From Labrys monachus (GTDB taxonomy: Bacteria; Pseudomonadota; Alphaproteobacteria; Rhizobiales; Labraceae), in contig NZ_JAUSVK010000001.1 of the NCBI RefSeq assembly GCF_030814655.1, positions 6,207,001 through 6,271,000 on the forward strand: a stretch of 64,000 nt of DNA. Reading direction: 5' to 3'. Positions 33,283 through 41,291 of this stretch are shown here, piece after piece. Numbering within the stretch: position 1 is the stretch's first letter; every line of letters begins with the position of its first letter. A model generated the notes under the pieces. The model was given only the letters and a program-made list of their open reading frames with translations, was not told where the DNA came from and made no database searches. The translations under genes and the position numbers were made by a program.

Positions 33283-34707
33283 ATGAACGACGGCGACGAT
33301 CTCATCCGGCTGAGCGCCGGCGCGGTGGTGGACCTCCTGCGTCGGCGCGAGGTCAGCCCGCTCGACCTCGTCGAGGCCTCGCTCGCGCGCATCGCCGAGG
33401 TCGACGGCGCCGTCAACGCCATGGTGACGCTGTGCGCCGAGCGGGCGCGCGACCAGGCGCGCCGGCTGATGGCGCAGCCGCCCGCGCCGGCACAGGATTT
33501 CCGCTGGCTCGGCGGCCTGCCTTTCGCCGTCAAGGATCTCAGCGACCTTGCCGGCGTGCGCACGACCTATGGCTCGCCCATCTTCGCCGACAACGTGCCC
33601 GAGCGCTCCGACATCATGGTCGAGCGGCTGGAAGACCATGGCGGCATTCCGATCGGCAAGAGCAACACGCCGGAATTCGGCGCCGGCGCCAACACCTTCA
33701 ACGACGTCTTCGGCGAGACGCTCAACCCCTGGAACCGCAGCCTGAACGCGGGGGGCTCGTCCGGCGGCTCGGCGGTGGCGCTGGCGACCGGCCAGGTCTG
33801 GCTCGCCACCGGCTCCGACCTCGGCGGCTCGCTGCGCACGCCGGCGAGCTTCTGCTCCGTCGTCGGCCTGCGCCCGACGCCCGGCCGCGTCGCGGCGGGG
33901 CCGGCCGAGGTGCAGTTCGAGACGCTGGCGGTCAACGGCCCGATGGCGCGCAATGTCGAGGATATCGGCCTGATGCTCGATGCCATGGTCGGCTGGCATA
34001 TCGAGGATCCCCTGTCGCTGGAGGCGCCGGCCGCGAGCTTCCGGCAGGCCGCCCGGGAGCGCGGGGCGCCCAGGCGCATCGCCTTCTCGCCGGATCTCGG
34101 CGTGACCCCGGTCGATCGCGAGACGTGCGCGGTCTGCGAGGCGGCGGCGCGGCGCTTCGCCGAGGCCGGCTGCATCGTCGAGGAGGCGTGCCCGGACTTC
34201 TCCGGCGTGCCCGAAGCTTTCCAAACGCTGCGCGCCCTCGGCTATGTCGCGGGCATGCAGACGCTCTACGAAACCAAGCGCAGCCTCCTCAAGCCCGACG
34301 TCGTCTGGAACATCGAGCGGGGCCGCGCCCTCGACGCCGAGGCGGTCGGCGTCGCGCTCCGGCGGCGCAGCCGGCTCTATGCCGAAATCGCCGCCTTCTT
34401 CGGCACCTACGACCTGCTGCTCACCCCCGCCGCCTGCACGCCACCCCTCGACGTGAAGCAGCGCTGGGTGCGCGAGGTCGACGGCCACGTCTTCGAGAAC
34501 TATGTCGAGTGGCTGCGTCTGGCCAGCGTGGTGACCATGACCTCCTGCCCGTCGCTGGCGATGCCGGCCGGCTTCAGCGCCGACGGGCGCCCGATCGGCC
34601 TGCAGCTGATCGGCAAGCCGCGCGGCGAAGCGGCCCTGCTCGGTGCGGGCGCCGTGCTGGAGGACATTCTCGGCCTCGCCGGCCTGGTGCCGATCGATCC
34701 GCGCTGA
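33283..34707 (+). CDS. amidase (amidase signature family)
   Basis: 474 residues with the Ser-cisSer-Lys triad: Lys in LPFAVKDLSDLAG (about residue 84), cis-Ser in NAGGSSGGSAVALATG, and nucleophile Ser in TGSDLGGSLRTPA. It hydrolyses amides to acids and ammonia in the cytoplasm. It is not part of GatCAB: no gatB or gatC is nearby, and the sequence is of the catabolic amidase type. Confidence 0.92.
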   Translation: MNDGDDLIRLSAGAVVDLLRRREVSPLDLVEASLARIAEVDGAVNAMVTLCAERARDQARRLMAQPPAPAQDFRWLGGLPFAVKDLSDLAGVRTTYGSPIFADNVPERSDIMVERLEDHGGIPIGKSNTPEFGAGANTFNDVFGETLNPWNRSLNAGGSSGGSAVALATGQVWLATGSDLGGSLRTPASFCSVVGLRPTPGRVAAGPAEVQFETLAVNGPMARNVEDIGLMLDAMVGWHIEDPLSLEAPAASFRQAARERGAPRRIAFSPDLGVTPVDRETCAVCEAAARRFAEAGCIVEEACPDFSGVPEAFQTLRALGYVAGMQTLYETKRSLLKPDVVWNIERGRALDAEAVGVALRRRSRLYAEIAAFFGTYDLLLTPAACTPPLDVKQRWVREVDGHVFENYVEWLRLASVVTMTSCPSLAMPAGFSADGRPIGLQLIGKPRGEAALLGAGAVLEDILGLAGLVPIDPR

Positions 34708-34768
34708 CGGGCGGAGGCGCGTGGCGCCGCAAGCGAGCGGCCGGGCCGGGTGTCGCGACGTTGACGTC

Positions 34769-35110
34769 CCTTCTCCCCGCAAACGGGGCGAAGGGCCAGC
34801 GGCGTCGCGTTTCGGAAGGGCGGGGCGAGATGGCGGCGTCGATAGATGCCTCGATGCCGATGTCCTCTCGCCCTGCGAAGCGGGGAGAGGATAGAGGTGA
34901 GGGGCGCCGCCCCGGCCTGCCGATCCGGCGCCGGCTATCGCTTTACACGGAAGCGTTGGTGCAGCCCCTCATCCTTACCTTCTCCCCGCAAGCGGGGCGA
35001 AGGGACGGCGGCGTCGCGTTTCGGAAGGGCGGGGCGAGATGGCGGCGTCGATAGATGCCTCGACGCCGATGTCCCCTCGCCCTGCTTTGCGGGGAGAGGA
35101 TAGAGGTGAG
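34769..35110. repeat. 209-bp tandem repeat family B, copies 1 and 2 (left part)
   Basis: Copy 1 spans 34769-34977 and copy 2 begins at 34978; the period is 209 bp. Each unit starts CCTTCTCCCCGCAA with a stem to GGGGCGAAGG and contains GGCGGCGTCGATAGATGCCT and TATCGCTTTACACGGAAGCG. Copy 2 is broken at 35110 by the IS110 element and resumes at 36268. These repeats give rise to apparent open frames that I reject as genes. Confidence 0.9.
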
Positions 35111-35125
35111 CGACTATCTGGCTTG

Positions 35126-36073
35126 TCAAGTTGCGTTGGCGAAAGCGATGCGCGCATCGCGTGCTTTTGCGTTGAGCTTGACGAGAAGTTTGCGGGCCAG
35201 GGCGATACGGATGACCATTTTGGGCTTCTTGGCATCCAGCAACCTCTGGTGGAATTGTTTCAGGCCGGGGTCGTAGCGACGGGCGATGTCGGCGACCAGG
35301 AAGAGGATCGAGCGCACCGGAGCCCGGCCGGCGCGGATATGGCGCTTGCCTTCGAGTGCGCCGCTTTCCCTGGCGATCGGGGCAAGGCCGACCAGTTTGG
35401 CGATGGCTCGGTTGGAATAGGTGCCGATTTCCGGCAGGTCCGCCATCAGGCGGGCGATCGAGCGATTGGCCACGCCCTTGACCGACCGAAAAGTCTCCCC
35501 CAGATGGCTCCAGAGGGGATCCTCGTCGATCAGACCGGCGATCTCGCCCTCCAGCGAACGCGACTGGCGTTTGAGGAAGGCGATCAATTCGTCCAGGCTG
35601 GCGAGAGCCTTGGCGTCGGTCGTTATCTGGCGCCGCTGCTTCTGGACCACAAGGTCGCTCGTGACCTGGCCGAGCCGGCGTACAAGCGCCGTCAGGCTTT
35701 GCTGGGCCAAGCTCGGCGGCGGATCGGGCCGCATCTGCTTCACTTCGGCGAAGCGCCGGATCATGCCCGCATCGATCCGGTCGGTCTTCTCCAGCACCCC
35801 CATGGCTTCGGCGAAGCGGCGCACCGACCGGGCATTGGCCAGGGCACAGGGGATGCCAGCCTCCCACAGAAGCAGGAAGGCCAGCCGCTCATAGCCGCCG
35901 GTCGCCTCCATCACCACCAATTCAACGCCATGCTCCCGGCACAAGGCCGCAAAGTCGGCGATCTGCGCCGCGTCGTTGATGAAAGAAGCTCTCACCACCT
36001 CGCCACGCGGGTCCAGCATCTCCACGTCGAGACGCGCCTTCGAAACATCTGCTCCACAAAACTGATGCGCCAC
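35126..36073 (-). CDS. IS110-family DEDD transposase/recombinase
   Basis: 315 residues from GTG 36073. The N-terminal DEDD RuvC-like domain begins FCGADVSKARLDVEML and continues VVMEATGGYE and VLEKTDRIDAGMIRRFAEV. The C-terminal transposase domain has VKGVANRSIARLMADLPEIG and the conserved-serine region LVGLAPIARESGALEGKRHI. IS110 enzymes recombine donor and target guided by a structured RNA from the element's own non-coding end. The gene looks intact. Confidence 0.95.
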   Translation of the reverse strand: MAHQFCGADVSKARLDVEMLDPRGEVVRASFINDAAQIADFAALCREHGVELVVMEATGGYERLAFLLLWEAGIPCALANARSVRRFAEAMGVLEKTDRIDAGMIRRFAEVKQMRPDPPPSLAQQSLTALVRRLGQVTSDLVVQKQRRQITTDAKALASLDELIAFLKRQSRSLEGEIAGLIDEDPLWSHLGETFRSVKGVANRSIARLMADLPEIGTYSNRAIAKLVGLAPIARESGALEGKRHIRAGRAPVRSILFLVADIARRYDPGLKQFHQRLLDAKKPKMVIRIALARKLLVKLNAKARDARIAFANAT

Positions 36074-36079
36074 GGTAAC

Positions 36080-36226
36080 CTGCCTTGTTCGTGCGATTGC
36101 GATCCAGCGACTATTCGGTCGTACGTGACAACGGCGAAGATCCCAGGCTCACCTGCGGTTGTAACCTGAGGGGCAACGGGCGACTTCACCGCACCCGAGG
36201 ACCGGTGGCCACCGGTCCTCGGGCTC
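36080..36226 (-). ncRNA. predicted IS110 bridge RNA
   Basis: Read on the minus strand 5' to 3', the segment has three parts. First is a 5' hairpin: 36223-36194, CCCGAGGACCGGTGG and its perfect inverse. Second is a target loop with GCCCCTCA (36174-36167) and AGGTGAG (36154-36148). Third is a donor loop with ATAGTCGCT (36114-36106) and ACAAG (36088-36084). The target guides match both strands of the insertion site GGTGAGGGGC in the family B repeat. The donor guides match the element's two ends (CGACTAT at 35111-35117 plus core, and ACAAG at 36264-36268). Both loops share the same layout around core CT. The arrangement follows that established for IS621; the outer RNA limits are estimated. Confidence 0.8.
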
Positions 36227-36268
36227 TGTCGCTTCAATCCAACATCAATCGTGATGTCCAGATACAAG

Positions 36269-36479
36269 GGGCGCCGCCCCGGCCTGCCGATCCGGCGCCG
36301 GCTATCGCTTTACACGGAAGCGTTGGTGCAGCCCCTCATCCTTACCTTCTCCCCGCAAGCGGGGCGAAGGGACGGCGGCGTCGCGTTTCGGAAGGGCGGG
36401 GCGAGATGGCGGCGTCGATAGATTGCCTCGACGCCGATGTCCCCTCGCCCTGCGAAGCGGGGAGAGGATAGAGGTGAGG
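36269..36479. repeat. 209-bp tandem repeat family B, rest of copy 2 and partial copy 3
   Basis: 36268-36344 completes copy 2 (133 + 77 bp, one base more than 209 because of the core duplication). Copy 3 runs 36345-36479 and ends at the same GATAGAGGTGAGG point where copy 2 was hit. A family C palindrome (GGCGGGACGCCCGCGCTCCC, about 36556-36577) lies beyond. Confidence 0.88.
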
Positions 36480-36651
36480 AGCGCCGCCGCCGCGCAAGGC
36501 GTTTCCACTGGGGACAGGCGACACGGCGAGCCAGCCCGAGGGAGAGGAAGAGCCGGCGGGACGCCCGCGCTCCCGGGGTTAACAAAATTTGCGTTATTTC
36601 GCGGCACCATAGCGGGCCGAGACATCGTCGCGGCCTGAGCGGGAGCACATC

Positions 36652-37002
36652 ATGGGGGTCGAGATCCGGCCGGCGCAGGCCCTGCGCCTCTGGCACGACG
36701 TGACGCTGGACCTCGTGCGCGACGCGCAGCCGGACCTGTCCGCCCGCCAGCTCGCCATCCTGCTCACCGTCTATCTCGAAGTGCCGCCGCATACGGTGCG
36801 GGGCCTGGCCGCCAAGCTGTCGGTGACCAAGCCGGTGATCACCCGCGCCCTCGACAGCCTCGCCAAGCTCAAGCTCACGGCGCGGCGGCGCGACGAATTC
36901 GACCGGCGCAACGTCATCATCCAGCGCACCGTCGACGGCGCCTTGTTCGTCGAGCGGCTCGGCGATATCCTGGTCGCGCATGCCAAGGACCTGCCGCGAT
37001 GA
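36652..37002 (+). CDS. small MarR-like winged-helix regulator
   Basis: 116 residues, essentially just the DNA-binding domain: DLSARQLAILLTVYLEV, HTVRGLAAKLSVTKPVITRA and LDSLAKLKL, with a wing DEFDRRNVIIQRT. Its stop overlaps the ATG of the NlpC/P60 gene, so the two are coupled. Its role is probably local control of cell-wall hydrolase expression; this is inferred. Confidence 0.8.
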   Translation: MGVEIRPAQALRLWHDVTLDLVRDAQPDLSARQLAILLTVYLEVPPHTVRGLAAKLSVTKPVITRALDSLAKLKLTARRRDEFDRRNVIIQRTVDGALFVERLGDILVAHAKDLPR

Positions 37003-37871
37003 CCGCGCATCCGACCCATGACCGCCGCACCACGCTCGCCCGGCCCGATTTCGCGGCCGAGCATCTGCGCGGCCTCGTCGAGGCGCCGCGCTACGGCCGG
37101 GGCGAAAGGCGCCGCGTGGTCGAGACCGCCGCCGCGCTGCGGCGCGAGCCCGATTTCGCCACCTCGATCGACACCGAGGCGGTGTTCGGCGAGATCTTCA
37201 CCGTCTATGACGAGATGGAGGGCTGGGCCTGGGGCCAGCTGGAGCGCGACCTCTATGTCGGCTGGCTCTCGGCCAACGCGCTCTCCGCCGGGGCGGCCGA
37301 CGACGCGCATGCGCCGACCCACCGGATCCGGGCCCAGCGGACCTTCGTCTATCCGGTGCCCTCGATCAAGGCGCCGCCGATGATGCCGCTCACCCTCGGC
37401 AGCGCCATCGCCGTCTCCGGCCCCAGCGGGCCGTTCCTGGCGCTCAAGGACTGGGGCTTCGTATTCGCCGAGCATGCGGCGCCCATCGACGCGCCGGAGG
37501 ACGACCCCGTCGCCGTGGCCGAACGCTTCCTCGGCGTGCCCTATCTGTGGGGCGGCCGCACCAGCCTCGGGCTCGACTGCTCGGCCCTGGTGCAGACGGC
37601 GCTCCAGGCCTGCGGCCTCGACTGCCCGCGCGACAGCGACATGCAGGAAGGCACCCTCGGCGAAGCGCTCGATCCCGCCACGCCGCTTTCGGCGTTGCGG
37701 CGCGGCGACCTCCTGTTCTGGAAGGGCCATGTCGCCCTGGTGCGCGACGCCGACACCCTGATCCACGCCACCGGCCACAGCATGACGGTGATGGTGGAGG
37801 GGCTCGCCGAGGGCGTGGCGCGCATCGCCGCGGCGGGAAGCACGCTGAGGACGATCCGGCGGATCGGGTAG
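36999..37871 (+). CDS. NlpC/P60 (C40) cell-wall peptidase with N-terminal SH3-like region
   Basis: 290 residues. The C-terminal NlpC/P60 domain has Cys in YLWGGRTSLGLDCSALV (about residue 191), His in FWKGHVALV (about 243) and the third polar residue His in TLIHATGHSM. The N-terminal half has the bacterial SH3 pattern (VFGEIFTVYDEMEGWAWGQL, DLYVGWLSANAL). No signal peptide is seen, as in the gamma-D-Glu-diaminopimelate peptidases used for recycling muropeptides in the cytoplasm. Confidence 0.9.
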   Translation: MTAHPTHDRRTTLARPDFAAEHLRGLVEAPRYGRGERRRVVETAAALRREPDFATSIDTEAVFGEIFTVYDEMEGWAWGQLERDLYVGWLSANALSAGAADDAHAPTHRIRAQRTFVYPVPSIKAPPMMPLTLGSAIAVSGPSGPFLALKDWGFVFAEHAAPIDAPEDDPVAVAERFLGVPYLWGGRTSLGLDCSALVQTALQACGLDCPRDSDMQEGTLGEALDPATPLSALRRGDLLFWKGHVALVRDADTLIHATGHSMTVMVEGLAEGVARIAAAGSTLRTIRRIG

Positions 37872-37929
37872 CGCCGGAGCGCGGACATCCTGTCCATCAG
37901 AGCTAAGTTTGCAGAAAACGGCACAGTCT

Positions 37930-38094
37930 CCTTCTCCCAAGCGGGACTTCGCATTTCATGCGGAAATGCTGGGGTGGCGCAAACCGCCGGACGAGGATCT
38001 GACCGTCGACAATTGAAGCGCGATTTTGAGCGATCTGCCTCGAAGTATAGACCCTCATCCCCCTGCCGGGACCTTCTCCCCGCCGGGGAGAAGG
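37930..38094. repeat. repeat family A, two-armed copy
   Basis: The left arm (CCTTCTCCCAAGCGGGA... GACGAGGATCTGACC) and right arm (AGACCCTCATCC... CCTTCTCCCCGCCGGGGAGAAGG) are mirrored around a spacer of about 55 bp. A family C fragment (GAGCGCGGACATCC) lies at 37876-37889, before it. Confidence 0.65.
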
Positions 38095-38155
38095 CGGCTG
38101 ATTAAGAACGCGCCGGCGGCGTGGCAAGCCCATGCGCCGAGACATCGCGCTCCCG

Positions 38156-38983
38156 TCACGCCTCCTCCCGCCGCGCCCGCATCCAGGACAGGATCGAGGC
38201 GCCCTTCACCACCAGGGCGAGGATCAGCGTCACCACGATGATCAGGAAGGCGGCGGCGGCGATCGCCGGGCTGATGTTTTCGCGCAGCGAGGAGAACATC
38301 TGCCGGGCCAGCGTCGTCTGGTTGGGGCCGGCGACGAAGAGGGTGATCACCACCTCGTCGAGCGAGGTGGCGAAGGCGAAGGCGGCGCCGGCGAGGATGC
38401 CGGGCAGGGCCAGCGGCAGCGTCACCGTGCGGAACACCGCCGCGGGCGGCGCGCCCAGGCTTGCGGCGGCCCGCTCCAGCGCCGGATCGATGCTGGCGAG
38501 CGATCCGGAGACGTTCACCAGCACGAAGGGCACGCACAGCACGGCATGGGCGATGATGACGCCGGCATAGGAGCTGGCGAGGCCCATGCGGGCATAGAGG
38601 ATCTGCATGCCGACGCCGAGCACCACGGCCGGCACCACCATCGGCAGCAGGAAGAAGGAGCGCAGCACGCCCGAGAAGGGCACGAGGTTGCGGCGCAGGC
38701 CGAGCGCCGCCAGGGTGCCGACCACGGTGGAGAGCAAAGTGGCGCCGCTGCCGACGATCAGGCTGTTGACGATCGAGCGCTGCCAGGCGTCGCTGGTGGC
38801 GAGCTGCTCGAACCAGCGCGTCGAGACGCTCTCCATCGGATAGGTCAGGAAGACGCTGCCGGTGAAGGCGAGCGGCAGGATGGCGCAGAGCGGCACGATC
38901 AGATAGGCGACGACCAGCGCCGCGAAGGCGAGCCGCAGCGCGTTGAAGCCCGCCGCCGCCGGCCCCCGGCCCGCGCCGCTCAC
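38156..38983 (-). CDS. ABC transporter permease, spermidine/putrescine (PotC) type
   Basis: 275 residues from GTG 38983, which overlaps the stop of the preceding permease (GTGA). There are six spans and the EAA loop ERAAASLGAPPAAVFRTVTL. LDEVVITLFVAGPNQTTLARQM is characteristic of PotC-type subunits. A much longer frame is open upstream through the first permease, but that is shadow. It forms the channel with the PotB-type subunit. Confidence 0.92.
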   Translation of the reverse strand: MSGAGRGPAAAGFNALRLAFAALVVAYLIVPLCAILPLAFTGSVFLTYPMESVSTRWFEQLATSDAWQRSIVNSLIVGSGATLLSTVVGTLAALGLRRNLVPFSGVLRSFFLLPMVVPAVVLGVGMQILYARMGLASSYAGVIIAHAVLCVPFVLVNVSGSLASIDPALERAAASLGAPPAAVFRTVTLPLALPGILAGAAFAFATSLDEVVITLFVAGPNQTTLARQMFSSLRENISPAIAAAAFLIIVVTLILALVVKGASILSWMRARREEA

Positions 38984-40155
38984 GGCTGCACCATCGGCGT
39001 GCGCGACAGCCTGCCATAGACGAGATAGAGCACCGTCGTCGGCACCAGCAGGAAGATGCCGAGCGCGCCGGCCATGCCCCAATTGGCGGTGCCGGTGGCA
39101 TAGAAGGCGATGACGGAGCTGATCATCTGGTCGTTGGGGCCGCCGACCAGGGCCGGCGTGATGTAATAGCCGAGCGCCACCATGAAGACGAGGAGCGAGC
39201 CGGACAGCAGCCCCGGCATGGCGAGCGGCAGCAGCACGTGGCGGAAGGCGCTGAGCGGCGGCGCGCCGAGCGCCGCGGCCGCCGGCATCAGGTTCTTCGG
39301 GATGGCGACGAGGCTCGAATAGATCGGCAGCACCATGAAGGGCAGCAGCACATGCGTCATGGCGATCAGGATGCCGGTGCGGTTGTAGATCAGCGGCAGC
39401 GAGCTGTCGATCAGCCCGAGGAGCTTGAGCACCTGGTTGATCAGCCCGTTCTCCTGCAGCAGGATCATCCAGGCCGCGGTGCGCACCAGCAGCGAGGTCC
39501 ACAGCGGCAGCAGCACGGCGAGCAGCAGGAGGTTGCGCTTCCAGCCCGACAGGCTCGCCGCCAGCATGGCGAAGGGCAGGCCGATGGCGGCGCACAGCAG
39601 CGTCACCTCCAGCGCGATGACGAAGGTGCGCAGCATGATCATGCGGTTCACCGCCATGTCGGGCGGCACGGCGGCGACGGCACCGTCGTCGCCGCGCCTG
39701 AGGTCGACGGCGGCGAGCAGGTTGGCGTCGGTATAGGCGGGCATGCCGCGCTTCAGCGCCAGCCAGAACGGGGTCTGGCTCCAGCGCGGATCGACGGCGG
39801 CGAGCGCGGGCGGCGGCGCATCCGGCGCCTTGCGCACCGCCGCCGCCGTGCGCGGCAGCAGGGTGCGGAAGCCCGACTGCATGCTGTTGAGCGTGCGCAC
39901 GGCATCGCCGAACTGCTCCTGCGGGATGGTGGCGCGCAGGTCCCCGACCAGCGCCGCCTCGACCGCCGGCCCCGGCAGTCCCTCGCCGTTCCAGCCGGCG
40001 ATCGCCTCGGCGGTGAGCGGGAAGGCGAGGCGCACGGTGCCGCCCTGCACCGAGGTCGCGATCATCATGCCGAGCGGCCAGAGGAAGAAGACGCCGAGGA
40101 AGGCGAGGAGCGGCAGGACGAGGAGGACGGCCTTCAGCCGCGGCGGCAGGTTCAC
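38980..40155 (-). CDS. ABC transporter permease, spermidine/putrescine (PotB) type, with large periplasmic insertion
   Basis: 391 residues from GTG 40155, overlapping the ATPase stop by GTGA. After the first span (VLLVLPLLAFLGVFFLWPLG) there is an insertion of roughly 110 residues, including ATIPQEQFGDAVRTLNSMQS and RWSQTPFWLALKRGM, before the usual five spans and the EAA loop (AAALGAPPLSAFRHVLLPLA). PotB itself has about 285 residues, so the extra external domain is a feature of a subfamily and may contact the binding protein. Confidence 0.9.
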   Translation of the reverse strand: MNLPPRLKAVLLVLPLLAFLGVFFLWPLGMMIATSVQGGTVRLAFPLTAEAIAGWNGEGLPGPAVEAALVGDLRATIPQEQFGDAVRTLNSMQSGFRTLLPRTAAAVRKAPDAPPPALAAVDPRWSQTPFWLALKRGMPAYTDANLLAAVDLRRGDDGAVAAVPPDMAVNRMIMLRTFVIALEVTLLCAAIGLPFAMLAASLSGWKRNLLLLAVLLPLWTSLLVRTAAWMILLQENGLINQVLKLLGLIDSSLPLIYNRTGILIAMTHVLLPFMVLPIYSSLVAIPKNLMPAAAALGAPPLSAFRHVLLPLAMPGLLSGSLLVFMVALGYYITPALVGGPNDQMISSVIAFYATGTANWGMAGALGIFLLVPTTVLYLVYGRLSRTPMVQP

Positions 40156-41219
40156 GGCAGGACCAGCGTGCAGTCTTCCGGCGCGAAGCCGGCGATGGCG
40201 TCGGAGCCGACGGGGCGCGCCTCGTCGCGCCGGTCGGTGCGCGCCACCAGGCGCTGGCCGCCGCAGTCGAGATGCAGGCGGACATGGTCGCCGTGATAGA
40301 CGTCGTCCTCGATGCGCACCGGCAGCGCATTGGCGGCGCCGGGATCGCTGCCGAGGCGCAGGCGCTCGGGCCGCACGGAGACCATGACCCGTTCGCCGGC
40401 CGCCGCCGGCGGGGCGCCGGTGCGGCAGGCGACGACGCGGCCTTGCGCCAGCTCGACCTGGGCGAGCCCGTCGGCATGGGCCCGGAGCGTGCCTTCGAGC
40501 AGATTGGTCTCGCCGATGAACTCGGCCACGAAGCGCGTGCGCGGATGGTCGTAGAGGCCCGAGGGGGTGTCGAGCTGCTCGATCTTGCCGCGATTGAGCA
40601 CGGCCACCCGGTCCGACATGGTCAGGGCCTCGCCTTGGTCATGGGTGACGAAGATCACGGTGAGGCCGAGCGTGCGGTGGAGCTCGCGGATCTCGAGCTG
40701 CATATGCTCGCGCAATTGCTTGTCGAGCGCGCTCAGCGGCTCGTCCATCAGCACGACCTTGGGCTCGTAGACGAGCGAGCGGGCCAGGGCGATGCGCTGC
40801 TGCTGGCCGCCGGACAGCTGGGCGGGGCGGCGGGCCTTGAGCTCGCCGAGGCGGACGAGGTCGAGCGCGCGGGTGACGCGGCTCTCGCGTTCGGCGCGCC
40901 CCATGCCGCGCATCTTCAGGGGAAAGGCGATGTTCTCGGCGATGGTCATATGCGGGAACAGCGCGTAGCTCTGGAAGACGACGCCCATGTTGCGCTTGTA
41001 GGGCGGCAGGCGCTCGACGCGCACGCCATCGACATGGATGGCGCCGCTGGTCGGCGTCTCGAAGCCGGCCAGCATCATCAGGAGCGTGGTCTTGCCGGAA
41101 CCGGAAGGACCGAGAAGGCTGACGAACTCGCCGCGCCCGACATGGAAGTCGAGACCGTCGACAACTTTCATCGTGCCGAAAGATTTGCTGACGGCATCAA
41201 AATGAATGAACGAGTCCAT
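40152..41219 (-). CDS. ABC transporter ATP-binding protein, spermidine/putrescine (PotA) type
   Basis: 355 residues. Walker A GPSGSGKTT (about 37-45), Q-loop VFQSYALFPHMT, signature LSGGQQQR, Walker B VVLMDEPLSALD and H-loop FVTHDQGEA are all present. The C-terminal TOBE domain (from about residue 275) includes VSVRPERLRL. It is the first gene of the transporter after the binding protein, with 72 bp between them. Confidence 0.94.
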   Translation of the reverse strand: MDSFIHFDAVSKSFGTMKVVDGLDFHVGRGEFVSLLGPSGSGKTTLLMMLAGFETPTSGAIHVDGVRVERLPPYKRNMGVVFQSYALFPHMTIAENIAFPLKMRGMGRAERESRVTRALDLVRLGELKARRPAQLSGGQQQRIALARSLVYEPKVVLMDEPLSALDKQLREHMQLEIRELHRTLGLTVIFVTHDQGEALTMSDRVAVLNRGKIEQLDTPSGLYDHPRTRFVAEFIGETNLLEGTLRAHADGLAQVELAQGRVVACRTGAPPAAAGERVMVSVRPERLRLGSDPGAANALPVRIEDDVYHGDHVRLHLDCGGQRLVARTDRRDEARPVGSDAIAGFAPEDCTLVLP

Positions 41220-41291
41220 CTGGCGCGAACGTCTCCTTCTCCGCAGGATCGACCGGCGCGGAGGGCGCGCCGGTCGCCAGGACTTCCCGCG

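Larger units (their letters stand above)
35111..36268 (-). mobile_element. IS110-family insertion sequence, complete, inserted in a family B repeat
   Basis: Comparison with the uninterrupted copy 1 (GGTGAGGGGCGCC) shows the insertion exactly: GGTGAG then element on the left, and element then AGGGGCGCC on the right. The dinucleotide AG (CT on the minus strand) is present on both sides (35109-35110, 36267-36268), the core duplication expected for IS110/IS621-type recombination. There are no terminal inverted repeats. It carries one DEDD transposase and a 194-bp non-coding end containing the bridge RNA. Confidence 0.93.

Noticed and set aside
34769-36479. Open frames through the 209-bp repeats, considered as small genes
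   Set aside because: The same frames recur in each repeat copy and give Arg/Gly-rich sequence with no ribosome site; they are hairpin-rich non-coding repeats.
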